Below the pieces are notes generated by a model. That model had not been told where the DNA came from. It saw only the letters and a program-made list of their open reading frames with translations, and did not search any database. Shown in pieces: positions 37,090 through 46,654 of a stretch of DNA of 64,000 nt (within the stretch, counting starts at the first letter, position 1; every line of letters begins with the position of its first letter). A program made the position numbers and the translations under genes. Origin of the DNA: Pseudomonas alkylphenolica (GTDB taxonomy: Bacteria > Pseudomonadota > Gammaproteobacteria > Pseudomonadales > Pseudomonadaceae); the NCBI RefSeq assembly GCF_000746525.1, contig NZ_CP009048.1:1481501-1545500 (forward strand), written 5' to 3'.

Positions 37090-38183
37090 TGTCGGAGCAG
37101 GAACTCAAGGCGCTGCGGGTGCGCATTGACAGCCTCGACGAGAAAATCCTCGAGCTGATCAGTGACCGTGCCCGCTGCGCGCAGGAAGTGGCGCGGGTCA
37201 AGACCGCGACCCTGGCTGAAGGCGAGGCGCCGGTGTTCTACCGGCCCGAGCGCGAGGCGCAGGTGCTCAAGCGCGTGATGCAGCGCAACCAGGGGCCGTT
37301 GGGCAACGAAGAAATGGCCCGTCTGTTCCGCGAAATCATGTCCTCCTGCCTGGCCCTTGAGCAGCCGCTCAAGATCGCCTACCTGGGGCCTGAGGGTACC
37401 TTTACCCAGGCCGCGGCGATGAAGCACTTCGGTCACGCCGTGATCAGCAAGCCGATGGCGGCCATCGACGAGGTGTTCCGCGAAGTGGCGGCCGGCGCCG
37501 TCAACTTCGGCGTGGTGCCGGTGGAAAACTCCACCGAAGGTGCGGTCAACCACACCCTCGACAGCTTCCTTGAGCACGACATGGTCATCTGTGGCGAAGT
37601 CGAGCTGCGTATTCACCACCACCTGCTGGTGGGTGAAAACACCAAGACCGACAGCATCAGCCGCATTTACTCTCACGCCCAGTCCCTGGCGCAGTGCCGC
37701 AAATGGCTGGACGCCCACTACCCGAACGTCGAGCGCGTTGCGGTGTCGAGCAATGCCGAGGCGGCCAAGCGGGTCAAGGGTGAGTGGAACTCGGCGGCTA
37801 TCGCCGGTGACATGGCTGCAGGTCTGTATGGGCTCACGCGTTTGGCCGAGAAGATCGAAGACCGTCCGGACAACTCCACGCGCTTCCTGATGATCGGTAA
37901 CCAGGAAGTGCCGCCGACCGGCGACGACAAGACTTCGATCATCGTCTCCATGAGCAACAAGCCGGGCGCCTTGCACGAGTTGCTGGTGCCGTTCCACGAG
38001 AACGGTATCGACCTGACCCGTATCGAGACCCGTCCGTCGCGCAGCGGTAAATGGACCTACGTGTTCTTCATCGATTTCATCGGCCATCATCGCGATCCGC
38101 TGATCAAGGCCGTGCTGGAGCAAATCAGCCAGGAAGCCGTGGCCCTCAAGGTGTTGGGGTCTTATCCCAAAGCGGTACTCTGA
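37089..38183 (+). CDS. pheA: P-protein: chorismate mutase/prephenate dehydratase PheA
   Basis: 364 residues: AroQ chorismate mutase (about 1-90, LRVRIDSLDEKILELISDRA), prephenate dehydratase (about 95-275, YLGPEGTFTQAAAMKHFG and NSTRFLMIG), and ACT domain (about 280-360, GALHELLVPFHENGIDLTRI with ETRP). It makes phenylpyruvate from chorismate and is inhibited by Phe through the ACT part. The ATG overlaps the serC stop. The following tyrA-aroA gene starts 44 bp later; there is no hisC-type aminotransferase between them, unlike the P. aeruginosa order. Confidence 0.96.
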   Translation: MSEQELKALRVRIDSLDEKILELISDRARCAQEVARVKTATLAEGEAPVFYRPEREAQVLKRVMQRNQGPLGNEEMARLFREIMSSCLALEQPLKIAYLGPEGTFTQAAAMKHFGHAVISKPMAAIDEVFREVAAGAVNFGVVPVENSTEGAVNHTLDSFLEHDMVICGEVELRIHHHLLVGENTKTDSISRIYSHAQSLAQCRKWLDAHYPNVERVAVSSNAEAAKRVKGEWNSAAIAGDMAAGLYGLTRLAEKIEDRPDNSTRFLMIGNQEVPPTGDDKTSIIVSMSNKPGALHELLVPFHENGIDLTRIETRPSRSGKWTYVFFIDFIGHHRDPLIKAVLEQISQEAVALKVLGSYPKAVL

Positions 38184-38227
38184 GGCAATGAATGGCGTGC
38201 ATGCAGATTTGAATAGGGTCCTGCTCC

Positions 38228-40468
38228 GTGGTTGAAGTCGTGGTAAACAAGGTCGAGCCGCTTATCGGTCGTCTGGTGGTGGTCGGTCTCGGGCTCATTG
38301 GCGGCTCGTTCGCCAAGGGCCTGCGCGAAAGCGGCTTGTGCCGCGAGGTGGTCGGTGTCGACCTGGATCCGCAGTCGCGCAAGCTGGCGGTGGAGTTGGG
38401 GGTGGTCGACCGCTGTGAAGAGGACCTGGCTGCTGCCTGTATTGGCGCTGATGTCATTCAGCTGGCCGTGCCGATCCTGGCCATGGAAAAGCTCCTGGCT
38501 CGCCTGGCGCAACTTGACCTTGGGCGTGCGGTGCTCACCGACGTCGGCAGCGCCAAGGGCAATGTGGTGCGTGCGGCGCGTGAGGCATTTGCCGAACAGC
38601 TGGCGTACTTTGTGCCCGGGCACCCGATTGCCGGTTCCGAGCAGAGCGGGGTGGAAGCCTCCAATGCTGCCTTGTTCCGACGCCATAAAGTAATTCTCAC
38701 GCCATTGGCTGAAACCGACCCGCAGGCTCTGGCGCTGGTCGATCGGCTCTGGCGTGCGCTGGAGGCCGATGTCGAGCACATGCAGGTCGAACGCCATGAC
38801 GAAGTCCTGGCTGCGACCAGCCACCTGCCACATTTGCTGGCCTTTGGCCTGGTCGATTCCCTGGCCAAACGCAATGAAAACCTGGATATCTTCCGTTACG
38901 CTGCCGGAGGTTTCCGCGATTTCACAAGAATCGCCGGAAGCGACCCGGTCATGTGGCACGACATATTTCTCGCCAACCGCGAAGCTGTTCTGCGCACACT
39001 CGATACATTTCGCAGCGATCTCGACGCCTTGCGCGACGCGGTCGATGCAGGGGATGGGCATCAATTGCTGGGCGTTTTCACACGCGCCCGGGTTGCCCGC
39101 GAGCATTTCAGTAAAATCCTGGCCCGCCGGGCCTATGTGGACGCTATGAACTCCAACGACCTGATTTTCCTGGCAAATCCTGGTGGCCAACTGTCTGGCC
39201 GAATTCGCGTACCAGGCGACAAATCGATTTCCCATCGCTCGATCATGCTGGGCTCCCTGGCCGAAGGCACCACTGAAGTCGAAGGCTTCCTTGAGGGTGA
39301 AGACGCACTGGCGACCCTGCAGGCTTTCCGCGACATGGGTGTGGTCATCGAAGGCCCGCACCATGGTCGGGTGACCATTCACGGCGTTGGCCTCAATGGT
39401 CTGCAGCCACCGCCGGGTCCGATCTACCTGGGTAACTCCGGTACTTCGATGCGCCTGCTGTCCGGCCTGCTTGCTGCGCAGCCGTTCGACACCGTGCTGA
39501 CCGGCGATGCCTCGCTGTCCAAGCGTCCGATGAACCGTGTCGCCAATCCCCTGCGGGAAATGGGCGCGGTGATCGAGACTGCCGCTGAAGGCCGTCCACC
39601 GATGACCATTCGTGGTGGCCATGTGCTCAAGGCGCTGACCTACACCCTGCCAATGGCCAGTGCCCAGGTTAAGTCCTGCCTGCTGCTGGCAGGTCTGTAC
39701 GCCGAAGGCAAGACCACGGTTACCGAGCCGGCGCCAACCCGTGACCATACCGAGCGCATGCTGCGTGGTTTCGGCTACAGCGTTAACGTTGACGGCCCGA
39801 CTGCCTCCCTGGAGTCCGGCGGCAAGCTCACCGCGACCCATATCGAAGTGCCAGCCGACATCTCCTCGGCGGCGTTCTTCCTGGTTGCGGCTTCGATTGC
39901 CGAGGGTTCGGAGCTGGTGCTCGAGCATGTCGGGATCAACCCGACCCGTACCGGCGTGATTGATATCCTCAAGCTGATGGGCGGCGATATCACCCTGGAA
40001 AACCAGCGTGAAGTCGGCGGTGAGCCTGTAGCGGACCTGCGCGTGCGTGGCGCGAGGCTCAAGGGTATCGAGATCCCTGAACATCTGGTGCCACTGGCTA
40101 TCGACGAGTTCCCTGTGCTGTTCGTTGCTGCAGCCTGCGCCGAAGGCCGTACCGTACTGCGTGGCGCCGAAGAGCTGCGGGTCAAGGAATCCGACCGCAT
40201 CCAGGTCATGGCCGATGGCCTGCTGACCCTGGGTGTGAAGTGCGAACCGACCCCGGACGGCATCATCATCGACGGCGGTCCGATCGGTGGTGGTGAAGTG
40301 CACGGGCATGGCGACCACCGTATCGCCATGGCGTTCAGCGTCGCCTCGCTGCGCGCTTCGGCACCGATCCGTATCCACGACTGCGCCAACGTCGCTACTT
40401 CTTTCCCGAACTTCCTGGCGCTGTGCGCTGAAGTCGGGATTCGTGTTGCAGAAGAGGGCAAGTCGTGA
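38228..40468 (+). CDS. tyrA-aroA: Bifunctional prephenate dehydrogenase/EPSP synthase (TyrA-AroA)
   Basis: A 746-residue fusion. The TyrA half (about 1-295) has the NAD site [16 protein letters not shown] and the dehydrogenase helices. The AroA half (about 307-746) has [19 protein letters not shown], the class II-style [12 protein letters not shown], and [10 protein letters not shown]. It catalyses two steps far apart in the aromatic route: 5-enolpyruvylshikimate-3-P synthesis and prephenate (or arogenate) oxidation. This fusion is known in pseudomonads. The start is GTG at 38228. An in-frame ATG at 39146 lies at the domain boundary. Its stop overlaps the cmk start (GTGA at 40465). Confidence 0.96.
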   Translation: MVEVVVNKVEPLIGRLVVVGLGLIGGSFAKGLRESGLCREVVGVDLDPQSRKLAVELGVVDRCEEDLAAACIGADVIQLAVPILAMEKLLARLAQLDLGRAVLTDVGSAKGNVVRAAREAFAEQLAYFVPGHPIAGSEQSGVEASNAALFRRHKVILTPLAETDPQALALVDRLWRALEADVEHMQVERHDEVLAATSHLPHLLAFGLVDSLAKRNENLDIFRYAAGGFRDFTRIAGSDPVMWHDIFLANREAVLRTLDTFRSDLDALRDAVDAGDGHQLLGVFTRARVAREHFSKILARRAYVDAMNSNDLIFLANPGGQLSGRIRVPGDKSISHRSIMLGSLAEGTTEVEGFLEGEDALATLQAFRDMGVVIEGPHHGRVTIHGVGLNGLQPPPGPIYLGNSGTSMRLLSGLLAAQPFDTVLTGDASLSKRPMNRVANPLREMGAVIETAAEGRPPMTIRGGHVLKALTYTLPMASAQVKSCLLLAGLYAEGKTTVTEPAPTRDHTERMLRGFGYSVNVDGPTASLESGGKLTATHIEVPADISSAAFFLVAASIAEGSELVLEHVGINPTRTGVIDILKLMGGDITLENQREVGGEPVADLRVRGARLKGIEIPEHLVPLAIDEFPVLFVAAACAEGRTVLRGAEELRVKESDRIQVMADGLLTLGVKCEPTPDGIIIDGGPIGGGEVHGHGDHRIAMAFSVASLRASAPIRIHDCANVATSFPNFLALCAEVGIRVAEEGKS

Positions 40469-41151
40469 ACATGAAAGCACCGGTCATCACCATCGACGGT
40501 CCAAGCGGTTCGGGTAAGGGCACCGTTGCTGGTATTTTGGCGCGTGAGCTCGGCTGGAAGCTGCTGGATTCGGGGGCGCTGTATCGCTTGCTGGCCTTCG
40601 CTGCCGGCAATCACGGCGTTGACCTGACCAACGAAGAACTGTTGGTCAAGCTGGCTGCGCACCTGGATGTGCAGTTCATCGCCGCGGAGCCGGGCAAGCT
40701 GCAACAGACTATTCTTGAAGGTGAGGATGTCAGTAATGTCATCCGTACTGAAACGGTAGGTGCCGGGGCTTCCGTAGTTGCTTCGCTGCCCGCTGTGCGT
40801 GACGCATTGCTGCAACGCCAGCGGGCGTTTCAGGAAGCACCGGGGCTGATTGCCGACGGTCGCGACATGGGCACGGTGGTGTTCCCTGACGCGCCTTTGA
40901 AGGTTTTTCTGACCGCCAGCGCCGAGGAGCGGGCGCGCCGTCGTTACTTGCAGTTGAAGGCGAAAGGCGAAGATGTTAGTCTGTCGAGTCTGCTAGATGA
41001 GATTCGTGCGCGTGATGAGCGCGACACCCAGCGCGCAGTGGCCCCGCTCAAACCGGCGGCCGATGCGATTCAGCTGGATTCCACGGAGTTGTCCATCGAG
41101 CAGGTGTTGGAACGCATCAAGAGCGAGCTCGCCCTGCGCGATATCGCCTGA
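40465..41151 (+). CDS. cmk: Cytidylate kinase Cmk
   Basis: A 228-residue P-loop kinase: [19 protein letters not shown] (Walker A), [31 protein letters not shown] and the lid [13 protein letters not shown]. It phosphorylates CMP and dCMP. The start is GTG at 40465, overlapping the tyrA-aroA stop; ATG 40471 is two codons further. It is followed by rpsA after a 125-bp leader, the order conserved in gammaproteobacteria. Confidence 0.96.
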   Translation: MNMKAPVITIDGPSGSGKGTVAGILARELGWKLLDSGALYRLLAFAAGNHGVDLTNEELLVKLAAHLDVQFIAAEPGKLQQTILEGEDVSNVIRTETVGAGASVVASLPAVRDALLQRQRAFQEAPGLIADGRDMGTVVFPDAPLKVFLTASAEERARRRYLQLKAKGEDVSLSSLLDEIRARDERDTQRAVAPLKPAADAIQLDSTELSIEQVLERIKSELALRDIA

Positions 41152-41216
41152 TGACCAGGGAAGCAGGCAGGGGCACCAGTCAACGTCCTGTCAGCTTTCC
41201 TTTATATGAACGAAAC

Positions 41217-41258
41217 CCACATTGTCTGGAATGTGGCTGATGGGCGTATGTTTCGCCC
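41217..41258 (+). promoter_or_regulatory. rpsA leader hairpins, probable S1 autoregulation site
   Basis: Two stem-loops lie just before the rpsA start: 41217-41223 with 41230-41236 (7 bp, loop GTCTGG, so GGA at the loop edge) and 41242-41246 with 41254-41258 (GGGCG/CGCCC). The region between them and the ATG is A/T-rich with a weak ribosome site (ACAGGAATTAAA). In E. coli the rpsA leader folds into such hairpins with GGA loops, allowing strong translation without a good SD and feedback by S1. The same role here is inferred. Confidence 0.55.
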
Positions 41259-41276
41259 TTATTTACAGGAATTAAA

Positions 41277-42953
41277 ATGAGCGAAAGCTTTGCAGAACTC
41301 TTTGAAGAAAGCCTGAAAACCCTCAATCTTCAGCCGGGTGCGATCATCACCGGTATCGTTGTCGACATCGACGGCGACTGGGTTACCGTACACGCTGGCC
41401 TGAAGTCCGAGGGCGTCATCCCGCTCGAGCAGTTCTACAACGAAGCTGGCGAGCTGACCATCAAGGTCGGTGACGAAGTTCACGTTGCGCTGGACGCGGT
41501 CGAAGACGGCTTTGGCGAAACCAAACTGTCCCGTGAAAAAGCCAAGCGCGCCGAGTGCTGGATTGTTCTGGAAGCAGCTTTCGCCGCCGAAGAAGTGGTC
41601 AAGGGCGTTATCAACGGTAAGGTTAAAGGCGGCTTCACTGTCGACGTTAACGGTATCCGTGCGTTCCTGCCGGGCTCCCTGGTTGATGTCCGCCCAGTGC
41701 GCGACACCACCCACCTGGAAGGCAAAGAGCTGGAATTCAAGGTTATCAAGCTGGACCAGAAGCGCAACAACGTTGTCGTTTCCCGTCGCAGCGTCCTGGA
41801 AGCCGAAAACAGCGCCGAGCGCGAAGCTCTGCTGGAATCGCTGCAGGAAGGCCAGCAGGTCAAAGGTATCGTCAAGAACCTCACCGACTACGGCGCATTC
41901 GTTGACCTGGGCGGCGTTGATGGCTTGCTGCACATCACCGACATGGCCTGGAAGCGTATCAAGCACCCATCGGAAATCGTCAACGTTGGTGACGAGATCG
42001 ATGTCAAGGTTCTGAAGTACGATCGCGAGCGTAACCGTGTATCCCTGGGCCTGAAGCAACTGGGTGAAGACCCATGGGTTGCTATCAAAGCTCGTTACCC
42101 AGAAAGCACCCGCGTCATGGCGCGTGTTACCAACCTGACCGACTACGGCTGCTTCGCAGAGCTGGAAGAAGGCGTGGAAGGTCTGGTACACGTTTCCGAA
42201 ATGGACTGGACCAACAAGAACATCCACCCTTCGAAAGTCGTACAAGTCGGCGACGAAGTGGAAGTCATGGTTCTGGACATCGACGAAGAGCGTCGTCGTA
42301 TCTCCCTGGGCATCAAACAGTGCAAGTCCAACCCATGGGAAGACTTCTCTGGCCAGTTCAACAAGGGCGACAAGATCTCCGGCACCATCAAGTCGATCAC
42401 CGATTTCGGTATCTTCATTGGTCTGGACGGCGGCATCGACGGTCTGGTTCACCTGTCCGACATCTCCTGGAACGAAGTGGGCGAAGAAGCCGTACGTCGC
42501 TTCAAGAAGGGTGACGAGCTGGACACCGTGATCCTGTCCGTAGATCCAGAGCGTGAGCGTATCTCCCTGGGTATCAAGCAACTGGAAGACGATCCGTTCT
42601 CCAACTACGTTGCTGTCAACGACAAAGGCGCTATCGTCAAAGGTATCGTTAAAGAAGTTGACGCCAAGGGCGCTATCATCACCCTGGCCGACGACATCGA
42701 AGCCACTCTGAAAGCTTCCGAAATCAGCCGTGACCGCGTTGAAGACGCGCGTAACGTCCTGAAGGAAGGCGAAGAGATCGAAGCCAAGATCATCAGCGTT
42801 GACCGTAAGAGCCGTGTCATCAGCCTCTCCATCAAGTCGAAAGACGACGCTGAAGAGAAAGAAGCTATCCAGAGCCTGAAAGAAACTGCTCCGGAAGCTG
42901 CTGATACCACCATGGCCGCGCTGCTGCGTCAGGCAATGGCCAAACAGAACTAA
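41277..42953 (+). CDS. rpsA: 30S ribosomal protein S1
   Basis: 558 residues with six S1 (OB-fold) repeats, at about 20-87, 105-171, 192-260, 277-347, 364-434 and 451-520. The repeats show the pattern [22 protein letters not shown] and ISLGIKQ. S1 binds mRNA on the 30S subunit and unfolds it. Codon use is strongly biased (CTG, GTT, ATC), as expected for a very highly expressed gene. An autoregulatory-type leader precedes it and a strong terminator follows. Confidence 0.98.
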   Translation: MSESFAELFEESLKTLNLQPGAIITGIVVDIDGDWVTVHAGLKSEGVIPLEQFYNEAGELTIKVGDEVHVALDAVEDGFGETKLSREKAKRAECWIVLEAAFAAEEVVKGVINGKVKGGFTVDVNGIRAFLPGSLVDVRPVRDTTHLEGKELEFKVIKLDQKRNNVVVSRRSVLEAENSAEREALLESLQEGQQVKGIVKNLTDYGAFVDLGGVDGLLHITDMAWKRIKHPSEIVNVGDEIDVKVLKYDRERNRVSLGLKQLGEDPWVAIKARYPESTRVMARVTNLTDYGCFAELEEGVEGLVHVSEMDWTNKNIHPSKVVQVGDEVEVMVLDIDEERRRISLGIKQCKSNPWEDFSGQFNKGDKISGTIKSITDFGIFIGLDGGIDGLVHLSDISWNEVGEEAVRRFKKGDELDTVILSVDPERERISLGIKQLEDDPFSNYVAVNDKGAIVKGIVKEVDAKGAIITLADDIEATLKASEISRDRVEDARNVLKEGEEIEAKIISVDRKSRVISLSIKSKDDAEEKEAIQSLKETAPEAADTTMAALLRQAMAKQN

Positions 42954-42967
42954 GTTCTGCTTGGATC

Positions 42968-42998
42968 AAAAAAAGGGCGACTTCGGTCGCCCTTTTTT
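42968..42998 (+). terminator. Rho-independent terminator after rpsA
   Basis: A GGGCGAC/GTCGCCC stem with a TTCG tetraloop (42982-42985) extends by A/T pairs and is followed by six T residues. A textbook terminator, 14 bp after rpsA; the A-tract upstream makes it work on the minus strand too. Confidence 0.97.
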
Positions 42999-43214
42999 GT
43001 GCCTGCGATTTGCCGCTGTCCTAGGTTGCGTTTACCGCTGTAACCCTTGTGCTGGCTGGCTTTGGCAAGGTTACAGGCAAAGTGCCATGTTTTTTCCTTG
43101 AAGGGGCAATACAAGAAACCTTGATTAAGTCAATAACCACCCTGTTCAAATCCCTCAGGTCATGCTAAAAACAATGAAGCAATGATCTAGCTGCTTGATA
43201 AAGAAGGGAAAAAT

Positions 43215-43511
43215 ATGACGAAGTCGGAGCTGATCGAACGTATTGTCACCCATCAAGGGCTGCTCTCATCCAAGGATGTCGAGCTGGCCATCAAGACTAT
43301 GCTTGAACAGATGTCTCAGTGCCTGGCGACTGGAGATCGCATCGAGATCCGTGGCTTTGGTAGCTTTTCTTTGCACTACCGTGCACCGCGGGTAGGGCGC
43401 AACCCCAAGACCGGCCAGTCGGTCAGTCTCGATGGCAAGTTCGTGCCGCATTTCAAGCCGGGCAAGGAGTTGCGGGATCGGGTGAACGAGGAAGAAGAAC
43501 ACGACGTTTGA
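43215..43511 (+). CDS. ihfB: Integration host factor beta subunit
   Basis: A 98-residue HU/IHF-family protein. [31 protein letters not shown] includes the beta arm and the Pro (RNPKTG) that intercalates in DNA. With IhfA it bends DNA by about 160 degrees. The opening [10 protein letters not shown] and the length fit IhfB. It has its own 216-bp upstream region after the rpsA terminator. In pseudomonads ihfB (himD) marks the left edge of the O-antigen locus, as it does here. Confidence 0.97.
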   Translation: MTKSELIERIVTHQGLLSSKDVELAIKTMLEQMSQCLATGDRIEIRGFGSFSLHYRAPRVGRNPKTGQSVSLDGKFVPHFKPGKELRDRVNEEEEHDV

Positions 43512-43535
43512 TTGCGTCTGTTGCAGGGGTGGCGT

Positions 43536-43769
43536 GTGCGGAACTTTAAGCGGTTACTGTGTGTCTTATTCATCCTCGTGGTCGTTCTCGGGGTTCTGTT
43601 TTTTGTCCTGGAAAATCAGCAGCCAGTGGCGCTGGTGTTCTTGGGGTGGTCGTTGCCACAGCTTCCGGTTTCCATTTTTGTGCTAATGGCACTGCTGGTG
43701 GGGTTGGTCGTGGGGCCGATTCTGGGTTTTATCGTTGCGAAGCGACGGCCCAGGCTAAAAAACGGTTAG
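43536..43769 (+). CDS. LapA-domain (DUF1049) inner-membrane protein
   Basis: A 77-residue protein with two membrane helices (LLCVLFILVVVLGVLFFVLE and IFVLMALLVGLVVGPILGFIVA) and the family string ENQQPVALVFLGWSLPQLPV. The E. coli homologue LapA (YciS) works with LapB in LPS assembly and LpxC turnover; it is not the large biofilm adhesin also called LapA. The start is GTG at 43536 with AGGGG upstream. It follows ihfB by 24 bp, so the two are probably one transcript. Confidence 0.85.
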   Translation: MRNFKRLLCVLFILVVVLGVLFFVLENQQPVALVFLGWSLPQLPVSIFVLMALLVGLVVGPILGFIVAKRRPRLKNG

Positions 43770-43778
43770 GTGGAAAGG

Positions 43779-43800
43779 TGTTGCCAATGGCGGTAGCGCT
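43779..43800 (+). promoter_or_regulatory. JUMPstart/ops-like element before the O-antigen cluster
   Basis: TGTTGCCAATGGCGGTAGCG at 43779-43798 closely follows the 3' end of the JUMPstart consensus (TGTTAAGCCAGGGGCGGTAG, then CGTG). It contains the ten-base ops core GGCGGTAGCG intact at 43789-43798. In enterobacteria ops pauses RNA polymerase and recruits RfaH, which prevents early termination in long polysaccharide operons. It lies 10 bp after the LapA-domain gene and 464 bp before manC, on the strand of the cluster. It could be chance, but the position is exactly where one would expect it. Confidence 0.6.
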
Positions 43801-44263
43801 TCCAGGCTTCTCGCCGGATTCAGGTTGTCGTTAGTGCTTTTCCTGACGTCCAGCCGCTCATACAGTTAAAACAGGTCAGCGTCTGGTTGCGTTCGTTCAG
43901 AGGGGTGAGAACGAACACTCATAGCCTTGGTATTGTTTCCTACGCGATGTGTCGAAATTGCTTGTGACGATGTCAGTGTTTGAGAAGGATGGATTGTCGG
44001 CTCAGGCAATACGATTGCGCTGTCGTTAAATGCTATCAAATGTCACCTATTGTGCCGTGTGACGGCGCAAGCCTCGACGAGTATTCTCTGATATTCTACG
44101 TGCAGTCCTTGCGCTTAAAACCTATGGAATGGTAGCTGGGCAAGTCGTTGAGCATGCACGTATAAGAGCTTTTGCTGCGTCTTTGCGGTGATGGCGATCA
44201 TAAGTATGACTGGTGCCAACTCCATGATTCAGCAATCATAGAGTGGCTATTAAGGATTCAAGT
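43801..44263 (+). other. Long untranslated leader of the O-antigen cluster
   Basis: About 460 bp without a convincing gene, and A/T-richer than the left side. An 8-bp stem (GTTCGTTC at 43891-43898 with GAACGAAC at 43909-43916) is seen, with no T-run after it. An O-antigen promoter and leader are expected here; no clear sigma-70 box stands out to me. In P. aeruginosa wzz lies in this position; I see no remnant of it. The manC ribosome site (AAGGA at 44252-44256) closes the region. Confidence 0.5.
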
Positions 44264-45706
44264 ATGGAATTGATCCCGGTAATTCTATCCGGTGGCGTTG
44301 GTAGCCGCTTGTGGCCAGTTTCCCGTGAGGCTCATCCAAAGCCATTCATGACATTGCCTGATGGGCAGAATCTAATCCAAAAGACTTTCTTGCGAGCGTC
44401 CGCCCTGGACGGCGTCGTGGAAGTGCTGACAGTCACTAATCGCGAACTTCTGTTCAAAACGGAAGACGAGTATCGCTCAATAAATAGCAGCGGCCTTGCG
44501 CAGAGTTACATTCTTGAACCTTTCGGTCGTAATACGGCGGCGGCCGTTGCTGCTGCTGCCTTGCAGCTCAAAGAGATCCATGGTCCGGATGCCCACATGC
44601 TGGTGCTGGCAGCTGACCATTTGATTCAGGACGAGCAGGCCTTCTCCGGTGCAGTCAAAAGGGCTGTCGAGCTCGCTGCCCAAGGCTGGCTGGTAACTTT
44701 CGGAATCCAGCCGCAGTATCCTGAAACCGGTTTCGGCTATATCGAAGCGGCCAAAGGTGAAAGCCTTGAAGGTGGCCTCAAGGTCGAGCGTTTCGTTGAG
44801 AAACCTGACCTCAAGACAGCAGAGTCCTACATTGCCGCCGGCAATTATTTCTGGAACTCGGGCATGTTCTGTTTCCGCGTCGGCACTGTGCTGGATGAAC
44901 TGGAGAAGCACGCGCCAGACGTCCTGGAAGCAGTTGCGCACACACTGGAAAGCTCGCGTCGGGCTAGCTCAGCTGGCTACAGTTGCCTTGCACTCGACGG
45001 CGAAGCCTTCGCCAAAGTCCCGGACATCTCCATTGACTATGCCTTGATGGAGCGATCCGACAAGGTGGCGACCATTCCTTGCGACATCGGCTGGAGCGAT
45101 ATCGGTTCCTGGACTGCTGTCAGTGACCTCACCGCTTCGGATGAGTCGGGTAACCGTTTTGAGGGCGAAGTGCTTTCACACGATTCGCGCAACAATTACG
45201 TCAACAACGAAGATCGTCTTACTGCTCTGGTTGGTGTCGAAGACCTGTTGGTAGTTGACACCCCTGACGCCTTGCTCATTGCCCACAAAGATCACGCGCA
45301 GGAGGTGAAAAACATCGTAGGGCAACTCAAGGCTAAAGGGCATCATCTACACTTACTGCACCGCACAGTGCACAGGCCGTGGGGAACTTACACTACGTTG
45401 GAGAGCGGCGAACGTTTCAAGATCAAGCGTATTGTTGTAAAACCCAAGGCATCGCTGTCACTGCAGATGCATCATCACCGCAGCGAGCACTGGATTGTTG
45501 TTAGCGGTACGGCGACAGTCGTGAATGATACCGAAGAGCTGATGCTCCACTCCAATGAGTCCACGTTCATCCGGGCTGGTCACAAACACCGATTGATGAA
45601 TCCGGGCGTGATCGACCTTGTTCTGATTGAAGTACAGAGTGGCGATTACCTTGGCGAGGACGACATCGTACGCTTCAGTGATCAATATGGCCGAGTAGAA
45701 AACTGA
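44264..45706 (+). CDS. manC: Mannose-1-phosphate guanylyltransferase/mannose-6-P isomerase
   Basis: 480 residues of the bifunctional type II PMI/GMP class (AlgA, WbpW, ManC). The N-terminal guanylyltransferase has LSGGVGSRLWPVSREAHPKP and FVEKPDLKTAESY. The C-terminal cupin has HHHRSEHWIVVSGTATV for metal. It makes GDP-mannose, the substrate of Gmd downstream in this cluster. The ATG at 44264 follows AAGGA with 7-nt spacing; the frame opens earlier without a ribosome site. It is the first gene of the O-antigen unit; the next starts after 1 bp. Confidence 0.95.
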   Translation: MELIPVILSGGVGSRLWPVSREAHPKPFMTLPDGQNLIQKTFLRASALDGVVEVLTVTNRELLFKTEDEYRSINSSGLAQSYILEPFGRNTAAAVAAAALQLKEIHGPDAHMLVLAADHLIQDEQAFSGAVKRAVELAAQGWLVTFGIQPQYPETGFGYIEAAKGESLEGGLKVERFVEKPDLKTAESYIAAGNYFWNSGMFCFRVGTVLDELEKHAPDVLEAVAHTLESSRRASSAGYSCLALDGEAFAKVPDISIDYALMERSDKVATIPCDIGWSDIGSWTAVSDLTASDESGNRFEGEVLSHDSRNNYVNNEDRLTALVGVEDLLVVDTPDALLIAHKDHAQEVKNIVGQLKAKGHHLHLLHRTVHRPWGTYTTLESGERFKIKRIVVKPKASLSLQMHHHRSEHWIVVSGTATVVNDTEELMLHSNESTFIRAGHKHRLMNPGVIDLVLIEVQSGDYLGEDDIVRFSDQYGRVEN

Positions 45707-45707
45707 A

Positions 45708-46643
45708 ATGCCAGCATTGAACACTCCGACTCGATTCAGCATTGTCATCCCGACTTACAACTCTGCTGCGACTGTCCAGCGCACGCTTGAGTCCATCACC
45801 ATGCAGCAATGGCCCAACGTTGAGATTGTCATCGTGGACGGCGTTTCTACGGACGACACGCTGGCGGTGGTCGAGCGCAATGCAGTCGCAGACTGCATAG
45901 TTATTAGTGAGCCGGACAAAGGGATTTATGATGCAATCAACAAGGGAGTGGCACGGGCCACCGGGCAACTGATCTGCGTTATTGGTTCCGACGATCAGTT
46001 CGCCGCAGGCGCATTTCGAGCAGTTAACGATGCCTGGCAGGCGGAGCATGCGGATATCGTTGCTGGCCCTGCGTTATTAGTGGCGCTGGACGGTCAGGGT
46101 GAGCTTAGAAAGGACGAGCGGTTTGGGCCTGGTGCGTTACTGAGTGGTATTCCCTTTTGTCATAATGCCATGTTTGTAACGTCTGCGGCCTATGCTTCAG
46201 TCGGTCCATATAATATCAACTATCGCATATGTGCAGATGCGGAATGGGTTCATCGCTCCATTCGCCTCGGCTGCAGTTGTTTATATATCGACAAGACAAT
46301 TGTTCATTTCAGTCTGAGTGGTACCTCATCAACAAATGATGAGCTAATTATGAAGGAGACCTATGCGGTAATTGTTGGCAATTTCCCAATGTTGTCAACG
46401 GAGGACGCTGAAATTCTCTTTCGAGCTGTTCGAGGTTGGTCTGATGGTTCTCAAGTGGCATCCGTATTGTCCCGGCATTCGAATAATAAACAATTGATGG
46501 TTGCGGCTAATGACGCACTACGGCTTCACCCCCGGCAGGGTGAGGTTCTAATAGAGTCGGTAATAAGAAGGAAGATGAAATTACTGCCGGGTGTTAGTCG
46601 GGCTTCCCAGATTGTTCGTCGAATTGCCGCACTATTTAGTTGA
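45708..46643 (+). CDS. Family 2 glycosyltransferase
   Basis: A 311-residue GT-A fold enzyme. FSIVIPTYNSAATVQRTLES opens it, followed by VDGVSTDDT and the nucleotide-binding GSDDQFAAG; DKGIYDAINKGVARATG is typical of GT2 enzymes of the WcaA/WbbD group. It lies 1 bp after manC. By context it adds one sugar of the O unit or chain in the cytoplasm. Donor and linkage cannot be deduced. The C-terminal 60 residues are basic (RRKMKLLPGVSRASQIVRR), which fits membrane contact. Confidence 0.85.
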   Translation: MPALNTPTRFSIVIPTYNSAATVQRTLESITMQQWPNVEIVIVDGVSTDDTLAVVERNAVADCIVISEPDKGIYDAINKGVARATGQLICVIGSDDQFAAGAFRAVNDAWQAEHADIVAGPALLVALDGQGELRKDERFGPGALLSGIPFCHNAMFVTSAAYASVGPYNINYRICADAEWVHRSIRLGCSCLYIDKTIVHFSLSGTSSTNDELIMKETYAVIVGNFPMLSTEDAEILFRAVRGWSDGSQVASVLSRHSNNKQLMVAANDALRLHPRQGEVLIESVIRRKMKLLPGVSRASQIVRRIAALFS

Positions 46644-46654
46644 ATAATCATTCT

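Noticed and set aside
38162..40480. 772-codon minus-strand open frame opposite tyrA-aroA
   Set aside because: Shadow of a conserved fused enzyme gene; no family match in its translation.
43779..44263. A wzz remnant in the lapA-manC gap
   Set aside because: No frame in the gap gives the membrane-anchor and coiled-coil pattern of Wzz; only a non-coding leader is seen.
46640..46654. TTG start for the three-domain gene
   Set aside because: It overlaps the previous stop but has no ribosome site, and the GT2 fold begins at the ATG 15 bases later; kept only as an alternative.
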